Positions 34,789 to 43,686 of a stretch of DNA of 64,000 nucleotides are shown piece after piece. Position 1 is the first letter of the stretch; each line of letters starts with the position of its first letter. The position numbers and the translations under genes are program-made. This DNA comes from Cytobacillus oceanisediminis (lineage in GTDB: Bacteria > Bacillota > Bacilli > Bacillales > Cytobacillaceae). The stretch spans positions 62,001-126,000 of the forward strand of contig NZ_QGTW01000014.1 in the NCBI RefSeq assembly GCF_003182355.1, read 5' to 3'. The notes under the pieces are model-generated. The model was not told the origin of the DNA. It did not search any database and saw nothing but the letters and a program-made list of their open reading frames with translations.

Positions 34789-34817
34789 ATTTTATATATA
34801 AAAAAGTTTTTCGTCAA
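34789..34817 (-). promoter_or_regulatory. IclR-regulon promoter 3 (iclR autoregulation)
   Basis: Minus-strand TTGACG (34817-34812), 17 bp, TAAAAT (34794-34789), with the palindromic TTTTATATATAAAA across the spacer end and -10. Confidence 0.75.
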
Positions 34818-34975
34818 CGTAAACATTGATTTTTCTAATTATTAAATATTCACAAAACCTTCCCTCTAAAAATTATTAATAACACGCCTTGTCCTTTAAG
34901 TATTCACTGACCCAATAGGAGAAGGGTTAAATCTAAACCTCTGGAACACTTTTATAAGTTAATTAAAGTTTTAAT

Positions 34976-35001
34976 AAAAAAGCCCCTACAAAAGTAGGGG
35001 C
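34976..35001 (-). terminator. Terminator after the beta-hydroxyacid dehydrogenase gene
   Basis: A perfect 8-bp stem GCCCCTAC/GTAGGGGC with a 4-base loop, then six T on the minus strand, about 63 bp past the stop at 35065. Confidence 0.92.
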
Positions 35002-35064
35002 CTAATATACCATCAATTTAGCTTTTATAACGGGACGAAATAAAATTACTATTTACTTTATTAA

Positions 35065-35952
35065 TCAAACTTTAATCTCCACACCCGCCATTCCCTCTAT
35101 AAATTTCGCAATAGCCGTATGATCCATCTCCCCTCCGCCCTGAGACTTTGCGTACTGCCATAACTGAAAAACGGCACCGGAAATAAATGCAGGCACCTCT
35201 GCTCCTTCAGCTATACCATTGGCAATGGTGAGATCCTTACACATTAAGTCAATTGTAAAGCCCACCTCAAATTTTCTCGATAATACTTGCTGAGGAAATT
35301 TGATTTCACTCGAGTGGCTTCTTCCGCTGCTCGTATTAATCACTTCTAACATTTTGTCAGGATTAAGACCTAACTTTGTTCCAACAGCCAGGACTTCTGC
35401 AGTTGCCGCTAGTGTAGTAGCACAAAGCATATTGTTTAGTGCTTTAATTGTATGTCCTGCTCCTAACTCTCCTACATGTGTAACATTTGAACCGATATCG
35501 TTTAATAGAGAATAAGCACCTAAGAAAACATCCTCATCCCCTCCAGCCATAATGGCCAGGGTTCCGTCTTCGGCTTTCTTAACTCCTCCGCTTACTGGTG
35601 CATCTAGCATGTGAATCCCATTCTTAGAAAGTTCAACGCCAATTTGTTTAGTGACTCCAGGTATTGATGTTGTCATGTCAATTAAAGTGCTGCCTTCCAA
35701 GAATCCCGATAACAGACCATCGGGCCCCAGGACGACACTTTTCACTATTTCTGCGTTTGGCAGCACAGTTATAACGTAATCATTGTTTCTGGACAGAGCA
35801 GAAGGAGATTCATATGGAATGGCACCAAGCCCTCCAAAAAATTGTAATAATTCCTGATCTAAATCATAAACTGATAATTTGTATCCCTTATTTAATAAAT
35901 TACGGGCAATTCGTCCGCCCAGATTTCCTAAACCTATTAAACCAACCTTCAT
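35065..35952 (-). CDS. Beta-hydroxyacid dehydrogenase, 3-hydroxyisobutyrate/tartronate semialdehyde reductase family
   Basis: An NAD(P)-dependent dehydrogenase of 295 residues. It has the Rossmann motif GLIGLGNLGGRIA, substrate loop DAPVSGGVKKAEDGTL and catalytic-Lys block GHTIKALNN. The start at 35952 follows GGAGCGGTGG; the longer version would need a TTG. It ends the operon amidohydrolase, Rieske, GntR, dehydrogenase. The related gene at 62983 belongs to another block. The substrate is a 3-hydroxy- or 2-hydroxy-3-oxo-acid, not decided by sequence. Confidence 0.87.
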   Translation of the reverse strand: MKVGLIGLGNLGGRIARNLLNKGYKLSVYDLDQELLQFFGGLGAIPYESPSALSRNNDYVITVLPNAEIVKSVVLGPDGLLSGFLEGSTLIDMTTSIPGVTKQIGVELSKNGIHMLDAPVSGGVKKAEDGTLAIMAGGDEDVFLGAYSLLNDIGSNVTHVGELGAGHTIKALNNMLCATTLAATAEVLAVGTKLGLNPDKMLEVINTSSGRSHSSEIKFPQQVLSRKFEVGFTIDLMCKDLTIANGIAEGAEVPAFISGAVFQLWQYAKSQGGGEMDHTAIAKFIEGMAGVEIKV

Positions 35953-36032
35953 TGACACCACCGCTCCCAATTTATTACGAAAGTGTCTTATGAGGGCCCT
36001 GAGTTAAAAACAACCAGTTATTGAGATATGGT

Positions 36033-36683
36033 TTACTGATTATCTACAAACTTCTCCAATACAGTCAGAGCCCGCTTTTCCTTTCGTTTTAAGCTTTCAA
36101 GTATTTTTTTGAGATCCTTCTCTTTTAAGCCAGCCATTATTTCGCTGTATTCCCTGACGGAATGGTCCATACTGGTTGGATAGGAAAGTGAAATATATCG
36201 AAATGGAATTAATTGCCCATTAATTCTCATATATAAATCTTCTAAAACTGTGTTTCCTGAGAAGACAAAGAAATCCTTTTGAAGCTCTTCCAGCAGGTCA
36301 AAACATTGCTTAACCTTATTGCCTTCAAGTGTCTCCTCCATTTTAATGATTAAATTTTCAATTTTTTTTAGCTGTTCATCGGTTCGCGAATCCATCAGTT
36401 TAGTTAAGGCTATTTCTAATAACCTGTAAACAACCTCATAAAGATCAAGTAACTCTTTTTTTGTTCTTTTTTTTACAAAAACGCCTTTTCGGGGTACCCG
36501 TTCAACAATTCCATCCTTTTCCAATATAAATAATGCTTCACGTATTGGAGCTCTGCTGGTGCCGAATTCTTTGGTCAGTTCTAATTCCAATAACCTGTCA
36601 CCAGGTTTAAGAGCCCCCTCTGAAATTTTAATAGCAATCTCTTCAGAAATTCGTTGTGATAATGTTGTATTTTCAAAGCTCAT
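36033..36683 (-). CDS. GntR-family (FCD) transcriptional regulator
   Basis: A 216-residue regulator with an N-terminal winged helix (GALKPGDRLLELELTKEFGTSRAPIREALFILE, about 17-50) and a helical FCD ligand-binding domain. TGAGG precedes the ATG. It is inside the amidohydrolase operon, whose upstream region carries a long TTGTCGACAA palindrome. The same palindrome recurs before the TAXI operon at 43.5 kb, so it likely controls both. Its recognition helix (SRAPIREA) differs from that of the two GntR proteins at 55-61 kb (SRMPVREA), which agrees with a different operator. Confidence 0.88.
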   Translation of the reverse strand: MSFENTTLSQRISEEIAIKISEGALKPGDRLLELELTKEFGTSRAPIREALFILEKDGIVERVPRKGVFVKKRTKKELLDLYEVVYRLLEIALTKLMDSRTDEQLKKIENLIIKMEETLEGNKVKQCFDLLEELQKDFFVFSGNTVLEDLYMRINGQLIPFRYISLSYPTSMDHSVREYSEIMAGLKEKDLKKILESLKRKEKRALTVLEKFVDNQ

Positions 36684-36731
36684 TGTATCATTTTCCTCAC
36701 TTATGACAATATGATTCCGGGAAGTTACAAA

Positions 36732-37085
36732 CTATCCCATTTCTACGTAAATCATACCATCTTTAACTACCACAGGGTAGGTCTTAACTTTTCTATTACT
36801 TATGCCAAAAAGGGCTTCCCCTGTTTCCAGGCTAAACTCCCATCCATGCCATGGACATCTCAACACTTTTCCTTCAAGCCCAAACTCAAACTGTGAGGGC
36901 TTACTCGGAAGCATAGTTCCACAGACTGCCCCCTCACAAATTGGTGCCAGTTTATGAGGACAAACGTTTCTTACTGCATATACTTCTCCGTCTTCAAAAA
37001 AGATTCCAATTGATGTTCCATTTATTTCTGTAATTAGCGCCTTTCCTGCTGGAATATTGCTGAGTTCACCAATGCAAAATGCCAT
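36732..37085 (-). CDS. Rieske [2Fe-2S] ferredoxin-like protein
   Basis: A 117-residue soluble Rieske protein. The cluster ligands are CPH (near residue 43) and CPWH (near 78) in CPHKLAPICEG and VLRCPWHGWEFSLETG. Such proteins carry electrons to ring-hydroxylating or other oxygenases, yet no oxygenase is encoded nearby. GGGAGGG precedes the ATG. It lies 17 bp after the amidohydrolase gene, a pairing that suggests a shared, still undefined, role. Confidence 0.9.
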   Translation of the reverse strand: MAFCIGELSNIPAGKALITEINGTSIGIFFEDGEVYAVRNVCPHKLAPICEGAVCGTMLPSKPSQFEFGLEGKVLRCPWHGWEFSLETGEALFGISNRKVKTYPVVVKDGMIYVEMG

Positions 37086-37102
37086 TCTTTTTTCCCTCCC
37101 TG

Positions 37103-38200
37103 TTATCTGGTGATTTCTAATTTATTTAAATTAAATAGTTCAGCAGCATTATCATAAAATATTCGCTGCCTTACAGGCTCTGGCAGGGTGGTAAAAGTGT
37201 TGTCAGGAAAATCATTATCCCAATGAGGATAATCTGTGCTAAAAATTAATGTTTTTTCAGCATGCATCATTTCGAATATTTGCATAAGGTATTTGCCTTT
37301 CTCTGGTTCCTCTACTGGCTGAGAAGTAAAGCGGACATGGTCTAATAAATATTTGCTGGGTTCTTTTTCCAGCCATGGTACTTCCTTTCTAAAATTACGC
37401 CAGTTTTGATCCATTCTCCACATTACAGAGGGAACCCAGCTGTAACCAAACTCTGCTGCTAAAACTTTGAGCTTAGGGAATCGAACAAATACTCCTTCGA
37501 AGACCATACTTACCAAATTACCATATGCGATCTGCGGGAAATCTGTATGCCTCTCAATATAGCTGGACGGTACTCCTCCTGCCATAGAAACACTTGTTGA
37601 AAAGCCGCCTTCAGTTCCCGTAGGATGAATAAGTATTGGTAATCCAAGCTCTTCAGCTGCTTCATAAATCGGATAATAATAGCTGTTCCCCATTAATATA
37701 TTAAATAATGGCATAAAAACTGCAACTACTCCCTTTTCATGACCTATACGCCTAATTTCTTCTGCAGCTTTTAAAGGATCGTGAACGGCTATACACATCG
37801 CCAATTTATAACGCGAGTCTATTGTCAGCCATTCATTTAAAAAATAATCATTAAATGCCCGTGCCAAGGCGGCGGCTTCAATTGGGTTGGGATATACAAC
37901 TATTTTTCCCGCCTGTACTGAAGTTAAAATTGCATGTTCAATATTGTAGCGGTTCAGCAAAACTTCGCGCATATAGATTGGATCCGATCCACCAGCACCA
38001 CCACCTGGCGGTTTTGCGTCCAGTCTGATGGAAGTGGATTTTTCCAACGGGGGACGAAGTGGGTGGTCAGGTAGTGTCAAACGGCAATCGAACACTTTTT
38101 GCATTGATTTACCTAAATAAGGGAGCAGGCCTTTAATATCTCCGTTAATCCAAGGATGTACATCGGCATCGATGATTTTATTCACTTTGTTTGCTTCCAT
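37103..38200 (-). CDS. Amidohydrolase family 2 protein (ACMSD/decarboxylase-like)
   Basis: A 365-residue metal-dependent TIM-barrel enzyme. It begins IIDADVHPWI, the variant DxH metal site of the ACMSD group, and includes LPILIHPTGTEGG and FSTDYPHWDND with the late metal-binding Asp. Family members are decarboxylases, lactonases or hydratases of unsaturated or aromatic acids. AGGAGG precedes the ATG. First gene of its operon, about 40 bp behind the perfect 22-bp palindrome. Reaction unknown. Confidence 0.85.
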   Translation of the reverse strand: MEANKVNKIIDADVHPWINGDIKGLLPYLGKSMQKVFDCRLTLPDHPLRPPLEKSTSIRLDAKPPGGGAGGSDPIYMREVLLNRYNIEHAILTSVQAGKIVVYPNPIEAAALARAFNDYFLNEWLTIDSRYKLAMCIAVHDPLKAAEEIRRIGHEKGVVAVFMPLFNILMGNSYYYPIYEAAEELGLPILIHPTGTEGGFSTSVSMAGGVPSSYIERHTDFPQIAYGNLVSMVFEGVFVRFPKLKVLAAEFGYSWVPSVMWRMDQNWRNFRKEVPWLEKEPSKYLLDHVRFTSQPVEEPEKGKYLMQIFEMMHAEKTLIFSTDYPHWDNDFPDNTFTTLPEPVRQRIFYDNAAELFNLNKLEITR

Positions 38201-38235
38201 TTTCTAACCTCCTAAATAAATACCACATCCAGTAA

Positions 38236-38257
38236 AATATATTGTCGACAATATATT
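38236..38257. promoter_or_regulatory. 22-bp palindromic GntR-type operator
   Basis: A perfect 22-bp palindrome centred on GTCGAC with core ATATTGTCGACAATAT, in the leader of the amidohydrolase operon. It fits the dyads bound by FadR-subfamily GntR proteins. The same 16-bp core lies at 43515-43530. Confidence 0.75.
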
Positions 38258-38352
38258 GATTATATGAACCTTATTTCTCAAGTTACTTGGTAAGGTTTGT
38301 TAAATAAAACTCGCCGGGTGAATTAGTTTCTTCTATTATATTGTTTATGATT

Positions 38353-39450
38353 TTAAGTATTAAATTCGTTACTACAATATGATTCTAAAGCCATTAATCC
38401 GATTTCATCACGCGCAAACGTATTAATTAGCGAAACTGTAGTCGGCTTCAAAGGAATTCCATCAACTTCCCTTTTTTTCTTTAATTCAAATTCGATTTCC
38501 CCTGGCAAATATATTCTTTCATGTCCTTTTGCTGTCGGGGATTCCCGTAAGGTACGGCTTAAATAGGCAACTCTATTCTGGAAGTTACCACCATTTCCAA
38601 ACCTGTTAATATCTATTGCTCCAAATACATGTCCGCAGCCCCAGGCAGCCTGTTCATGGTTTTGCAGTTCACTTTCAGCAGGCCCTTTAGAAATTCCTCC
38701 AACTTCAAAAGAAAATAACGCTCCTGTTAATGCCGCAGATAAAATCTCGTTAATAACAGCTATGCCATAGCCTTTATACCCTCCAAATGGCAATACAGTT
38801 CCTTCGACTGCTTCACGCGGGTCTGTTGTAGGTTCTCCATCTTTTGTGATGGCCCAGCCTACAGGCAATGTTTCATTTTCACGCGCCAGCATTCTGATTC
38901 TTCCTCTAGCAGATACACTGCATGCCATATCCAATACAATCGGAGGCTCATCACCGGCCGGAATAGCATAAGAAAATGGATTATTGCTTAGAAGTGCATC
39001 CTTTCCACCCCAAGGAGCCATAACGGCAGGACCATTTGTCGTGCAAAAACCAATTTGATGATGGTGCAGTGCCTTCATTGTATAATAGGCAGCAGGCCCA
39101 AAGTGGCTGCTATTTTTTACACCTACAATTCCAATCCCATATTTTTTTGCACGCTTGATAGCTGTATCCATTGCAATATCAGATGCCAGAACTCCCAGAC
39201 TCCCTTTTCCGTCAATAACTGTAATTGGTCCTTCGTCTATATCTTCATGTGTGACTTCCAGCTCGAGGTGCCCCTTTAAAAATCCTCTTGCCCACCGAGG
39301 CAAATTTTGAACCCCATGAGAGTGAACCCCTCTTAAATCAGCATCTATTAAAACGTCACTAACCAACGATGAGTTTGCTTTATTTAACCCGACTTTCATA
39401 AATGCATCATATGCAAATTTTCGGAGCGCTTCTGCACTTACGGTAATCAT
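38353..39450 (-). CDS. Ldh2-family NAD(P)-dependent 2-hydroxyacid dehydrogenase (malate/L-lactate type)
   Basis: A 365-residue dehydrogenase of the MDH2/LDH2 family (malate, ureidoglycolate, diketogulonate-type). It shows DLRGVHSHGVQNLPRW with the catalytic His, the NSSHFGPAAYYT block, the DMACSVSARG stretch and LPFGGYKGYGIAV. Length is normal. It follows the RraA-type gene by 26 bp. It could interconvert a 2-hydroxy and 2-oxo acid before or after aldol cleavage. Substrate unknown. Confidence 0.87.
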   Translation of the reverse strand: MITVSAEALRKFAYDAFMKVGLNKANSSLVSDVLIDADLRGVHSHGVQNLPRWARGFLKGHLELEVTHEDIDEGPITVIDGKGSLGVLASDIAMDTAIKRAKKYGIGIVGVKNSSHFGPAAYYTMKALHHHQIGFCTTNGPAVMAPWGGKDALLSNNPFSYAIPAGDEPPIVLDMACSVSARGRIRMLARENETLPVGWAITKDGEPTTDPREAVEGTVLPFGGYKGYGIAVINEILSAALTGALFSFEVGGISKGPAESELQNHEQAAWGCGHVFGAIDINRFGNGGNFQNRVAYLSRTLRESPTAKGHERIYLPGEIEFELKKKREVDGIPLKPTTVSLINTFARDEIGLMALESYCSNEFNT

Positions 39451-39476
39451 TTTATTTCCCCCTTTTTAATCTGGGC

Positions 39477-40193
39477 TCAAACTTTCATAGAATCATATTT
39501 GTCATTAATAATTGGGATATCGCTTTTTTCAAGTGCAATACCCATATTAAAAATTTCATATGGCGTTTTGCCTTGAAGCAGCAGATCTTTTATTTCTTTT
39601 TCTCGTTCAGCTCTTTTTTGGGCTTTCTGTAAAATTTCTTCAGCTTGTTCAAGAGGTACAACGACAACTCCATCATCATCGGCAACTATGATGTCGCCAG
39701 GGTTGACCAAAACTCCACCACAAACCGCTGGTACGTTTATTCCTCCGATTTTTTCAACACTGCTGGTTTTTGAGGAAATTGATTTTGCCCAAACTGGAAA
39801 TTGGTTAGCAAGTATGGCTTTAATGTCTCTTACAGCTCCATCAGCTATTACACCGGAGATTTTTCTGCCTATTCCAGCGAGTGTCGCCATTTCTCCCCAA
39901 AGAGCATTATATGAATGAGTTCCCCGGAATGCAGTAACTAATATATCTCCCGGTTGAGTAAGAGATAATCCAAGGTGCATTGAAAGGTTATCCCCGGGTG
40001 TATTAATAGCGGTAACAGCGGATCCAGCAATTATCTGTCCTTTGCAGATAGGTGTAATGGAAGGATCCATTAGTGTTTCTTCAACCATTGACTCGTATAT
40101 CGTGGAGACACCCATTTCTTTAAATTGTGCAATGAGGCTTGGGTTTGCCCGTTCTATTTGAGAGTAAATTTTGCCGAAATTGGACATTGACAT
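39477..40193 (-). CDS. RraA-like 4-hydroxy-4-methyl-2-oxoglutarate/oxaloacetate aldolase
   Basis: A 238-residue RraA-fold protein. The HMG/CHA aldolase signature GVIADGAVRDIKAI holds the Arg-Asp pair for metal and substrate, and GALWGEMATLAG the pyruvate-binding turn. Such class II aldolases split 4-hydroxy-4-methyl-2-oxoglutarate-like acids to pyruvate or decarboxylate oxaloacetate. AGGAGG precedes the start. Neighbours are a TAXI-TRAP transporter and an Ldh2 dehydrogenase, so a hydroxylated dicarboxylic or tricarboxylic acid is a likely substrate. Confidence 0.85.
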   Translation of the reverse strand: MSMSNFGKIYSQIERANPSLIAQFKEMGVSTIYESMVEETLMDPSITPICKGQIIAGSAVTAINTPGDNLSMHLGLSLTQPGDILVTAFRGTHSYNALWGEMATLAGIGRKISGVIADGAVRDIKAILANQFPVWAKSISSKTSSVEKIGGINVPAVCGGVLVNPGDIIVADDDGVVVVPLEQAEEILQKAQKRAEREKEIKDLLLQGKTPYEIFNMGIALEKSDIPIINDKYDSMKV

Positions 40194-40214
40194 TTTTCCT
40201 CCTTTTTTACCCTG

Positions 40215-42182
40215 TTATTTGCTTATTGCATGCTCACTTTTCCGTGAAGAACTAGTACCTTTCCAGTGTATAAGACACATTATCACAAATAAGCTTATAC
40301 CAATTATATCTGTTATGTGACCTGGGAATAACAATAATAATGCCGCTGCAAACGCTATTATTCTTTCAGCTATGTTAGCCTTGTTTATCAAAATCCCCAT
40401 TGTGCCTACCGCCAAAATAACGACACCAGCAAGGGCAGTCGTAATACTTAAAATAATGTCGATCGGTTCTCCTTTCATTAATAGAACCGGATCAAGAACA
40501 AACATAAACGGAATTATGAAAGCAGTTAAACCAATTTTCAAGCTGTATACAGCTGTTTTCACCCAATCTCCTTTAGATATTCCGCAAGCAACATATATCG
40601 CTGCACAAACTGGTGGAGTAATGGCAGATAATACAGCAAAATAAAGTAAAAACATATGTGCAGCGATACCTTCAATACCCAGGTTTATCAATGCTGAACC
40701 GACAACAGAAGCTGATAGTACGTAGGCTGCCGGAGTAGGTGCTCCCATTCCTAAGATGATTGTAATAATCATTGCCAATATTAAAGCCAAAAAGAGATTT
40801 CCTTGACTGAAGGACATGGTCACTAAAGAAAACTTTACTCCCAGTCCGCTGGTGTTAATCGTCGTCACTAAAGTCTGTGCTGCCGCAATTAACATTACAA
40901 TAGTCACCATGCTTTTTGCTCCGCTATCCAATCCAGAAATAATCCTTTTAATCGCTTCTTTAAATTCCTTTTTCGATCTAACATTGCATATAAAATATAG
41001 AACAATTGTACCAATATACATCGTATATCCAGCTTTTCCTGCCGTGTATCCTGAAAATAACAATGCTACTAGCAATATCAATGGAACAAATAAAGGGATA
41101 AATGTTCTCCAATTAAATGCTTGTTTCCAAGTCGGAATCTCTTCATCGGATAGACCAGTTAAATTATTTGCCCGAGCATAAAAATAGATTGATACCATAA
41201 TAGATACAAAAAATAACAAAGCTGGTATCAAAGCTGCAATCATAACATCCACGTAATTAAGAGCCAGTAATTCTGCCATAAGAAAAGCACTGGCACCCAT
41301 AACAGGAGGCATGATTTGTCCGCCTGATGATGCCACTGATTCAACTGCCCCAGCAAAGTTTCTGTTGTAGCCAAGTCTTTTCATGAGTGGAATGGTGAAA
41401 TTGCCTGTTGTAGCCACATTTGCAACAGTGCTTCCGTTAACGGAACCAAATAATGCACTTGTAACTGTCGCAAGTTGGGCAGCGCCGCCTCGCCACTTAC
41501 CTGTTAACTTAGAACCTAAATCAAAAATAGTATTCCCTAGACCTAAACTTAGAATTAAAGATCCATACAAAACGAAAATCACCAAGATATTTGCAGAAAT
41601 AGACATTAATTGTCCCCATATTCCCTGTGTGCCCAATAAGAAGGTTTGCATTAGCCTTTCATAACCAATCCCGGCATGTCTCCATATTCCAGGAAAATAG
41701 GGGCCGAGGACAGCATATGTAATCCCGCAGATGACTAAAAAAGGAATAAACCAGCCTAGTACTCTTCTGGCGCCTTCGAGAACAATAATTAACAGAATCG
41801 TTGCCATAATAATATCTGTAGTGTTATAAACTCCATGCTGTTCAATTATTCTTGGATATATGGAAATAACATATACAGTAACAATACAAGCTAATAGTAT
41901 GAATAATAGATCAAACCTCAAAAGCCATTTATTGTTTTTAAACTTAGAGGAACCTGAAAAAATAAGAAAACAGATAATTGTCGCACCAATTAAATGGAGA
42001 GAACGCTGAATAATGCCTGGTAAAGTCCCAACTCCCATAGTGTAGATATGGAAAAGAGCCCATGTTAGTCCTATTACGCCGACAAACACGAGATATTTTT
42101 TTGAAAGATTACGGCTATTCTTTTTTATCTCGGATTCATCTTCAGTAAATAATTCCTCTAATTGCTTTACCAATTTTGACAT
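40215..42182 (-). CDS. TRAP transporter fused permease (TAXI type)
   Basis: A 655-residue fused DctQ/DctM membrane protein, homologue of the gene at 24138. It carries SVASSGGQIMPPVMGASAFLMAE and LSAITPPVCAAIYVACGISKGDW, the paired transport loops. AGGAGG precedes the ATG. The binding-protein gene lies 78 bp upstream with a strong hairpin between them, as in the first TAXI system. It imports the substrate of the RraA/Ldh2 operon. Confidence 0.9.
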   Translation of the reverse strand: MSKLVKQLEELFTEDESEIKKNSRNLSKKYLVFVGVIGLTWALFHIYTMGVGTLPGIIQRSLHLIGATIICFLIFSGSSKFKNNKWLLRFDLLFILLACIVTVYVISIYPRIIEQHGVYNTTDIIMATILLIIVLEGARRVLGWFIPFLVICGITYAVLGPYFPGIWRHAGIGYERLMQTFLLGTQGIWGQLMSISANILVIFVLYGSLILSLGLGNTIFDLGSKLTGKWRGGAAQLATVTSALFGSVNGSTVANVATTGNFTIPLMKRLGYNRNFAGAVESVASSGGQIMPPVMGASAFLMAELLALNYVDVMIAALIPALLFFVSIMVSIYFYARANNLTGLSDEEIPTWKQAFNWRTFIPLFVPLILLVALLFSGYTAGKAGYTMYIGTIVLYFICNVRSKKEFKEAIKRIISGLDSGAKSMVTIVMLIAAAQTLVTTINTSGLGVKFSLVTMSFSQGNLFLALILAMIITIILGMGAPTPAAYVLSASVVGSALINLGIEGIAAHMFLLYFAVLSAITPPVCAAIYVACGISKGDWVKTAVYSLKIGLTAFIIPFMFVLDPVLLMKGEPIDIILSITTALAGVVILAVGTMGILINKANIAERIIAFAAALLLLFPGHITDIIGISLFVIMCLIHWKGTSSSRKSEHAISK

Positions 42183-42204
42183 AATAAACCTCCTTTCATA
42201 GTGA

Positions 42205-42240
42205 CTTCCCTTGTAAAAAACCTCTTTTCTACAAGGGAAG
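42205..42240 (-). terminator. Stable hairpin between TAXI binding protein and permease genes
   Basis: An 11-bp perfect stem CTTCCCTTGTA/TACAAGGGAAG with a 14-base loop and no T run on the minus strand. It is probably an mRNA-stabilising element at the end of the binding-protein message, not a full terminator. Confidence 0.6.
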
Positions 42241-42259
42241 AAAAGGACTATTTAGATAA

Positions 42260-43270
42260 TTAGTTAACTTCTTTATATTCTGGCGGGATTAACTCGTCCG
42301 GAACTTCATAACCATTTTCCTTTAAAAATTGGACAGTTCCTGCATGGAGAGGAATTGCTGAACCAAGCGTAAGTTCCGGTATATCAACATCAGCAGCTGC
42401 AGAGAATGAATTCAGCCATATTTTCTTTCCTTCTTCTGACCACATAGCTTCCCACATTTTATATCCAGTCTCTTGGGAAACGGAGCTATCCAGAAGGATA
42501 CTCATCGTAAATTGTACTGTATGAATATTCTCATCAACTCCTTCATAGGAACCTGCAGGGATCGTATTTGTTCCAATATAAGGAAGTTTTTCAGTTATGC
42601 TTTTGATTTGATTTTCTGTTAAACCAAGCAGTTTAATTTTTTGCTCTGCTGCTGTTTTTTGAACATAAGAATCGGGAGGAGTTCCTGTCTTTGTTAAACC
42701 TACAATTCTACGGTCGGCAAATGCAGCTTGTGCATCTGACATACTGCCAGCATAAGATTTTGGTTGAATACCGAGTGTTTCAAAAACAGCAGTCGTCACT
42801 TTTTCAGTGGAGGTTCCTGATCCGCCAAAGGAAAAGTCTTTTCCATTTAAGTCCTCAAAACTATTCACATTAGCTGACTCTGAGACAATAAAGTTAAATG
42901 GTGATGGTACAAAATACCACAGTGCCCGGATATTCTCATTTTTTATATCCTTAAAATCCCCTTCACCGAAATAAGTTTGGTAGTCACTAGGAGAAGTCCC
43001 CAAAGCCATCTTCCCCTCGCCTTTACTCAATCGCTGCATATTATCACTAGATCCGCCAGTTTCAACTACTGATACTTGAATTTCCGGATTTAATGTACTT
43101 ATTGCATTTGCAATACCTACATTGTAGCCATAATAGGAAGACGAACTATCTGTAGCAAATAAGCTGATAATTTCACCCTTGCCATTCCCATTTTCTCCAT
43201 CAACATTTGCAGAACAAGCACCTAGTAGCCCCATCAAGAATATCCCAATCATGCCTTTTAATATTTTCAT
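42260..43270 (-). CDS. TAXI-family TRAP substrate-binding lipoprotein
   Basis: A 336-residue lipoprotein with lipobox LGAC around residues 16-19 and the TAXI receptor fold (FATDSSSSYYGYNVGIANAIS, FEDLNGKDFSFGG). AAGGAGG precedes the ATG. It is first in the operon TAXI receptor, permease, RraA aldolase, Ldh2 dehydrogenase, and lies about 245 bp downstream of the second TTGTCGACAA palindrome. Ligand unknown. Confidence 0.88.
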   Translation of the reverse strand: MKILKGMIGIFLMGLLGACSANVDGENGNGKGEIISLFATDSSSSYYGYNVGIANAISTLNPEIQVSVVETGGSSDNMQRLSKGEGKMALGTSPSDYQTYFGEGDFKDIKNENIRALWYFVPSPFNFIVSESANVNSFEDLNGKDFSFGGSGTSTEKVTTAVFETLGIQPKSYAGSMSDAQAAFADRRIVGLTKTGTPPDSYVQKTAAEQKIKLLGLTENQIKSITEKLPYIGTNTIPAGSYEGVDENIHTVQFTMSILLDSSVSQETGYKMWEAMWSEEGKKIWLNSFSAAADVDIPELTLGSAIPLHAGTVQFLKENGYEVPDELIPPEYKEVN

Positions 43271-43514
43271 ATAGCTAAGTCCTCCTTAGTCAATGATTCT
43301 TTTATAAAATTGTAAAGAAGTTTTACTTCCCCCCCCTCTAAACAAAATACTGATGTATTTATATGATTAAAGTTATTCTCTTTTATGTTCAAAAAAATTA
43401 ATTAATATTTTTGAAGCACTTACAAACTTATTTAAAAGAAAACCGATTTAAAATGCTGAAATTCAAAAGTGAAAGTTGAAAGGCATGTCTAAAAGGCTAA
43501 ATAAGTAAAAAAAT

Positions 43515-43530
43515 ATATTGTCGACAATAT
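43515..43530. promoter_or_regulatory. Palindromic GntR-type operator before the TAXI operon
   Basis: ATATTGTCGACAATAT, identical over 16 bp to the centre of the 38236-38257 palindrome. It lies in a 416-bp A+T-rich intergenic region, in which I saw nothing else apart from the terminator at 43649-43678. Confidence 0.72.
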
Positions 43531-43648
43531 TTAATATTAAACTGATACTATCATATATTTTAAATATTGTAAATATTACAAATATATTTATTATATTTAT
43601 ATTGTTTATAGTATTATCAGCATCCTTGGACTTTAAGAAAAAGCAAAT

Positions 43649-43678
43649 AAAAAAGACCGAATAAAAAATTATTCGATC
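43649..43678 (-). terminator. Terminator after the second sigma-54 activator gene
   Basis: A 10-bp stem GATCGAATAA/TTATTCGGTC with a 4-base loop, followed by six T on the minus strand, about ten bases past the activator stop. Confidence 0.88.
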
Positions 43679-43686
43679 CCAACTTT

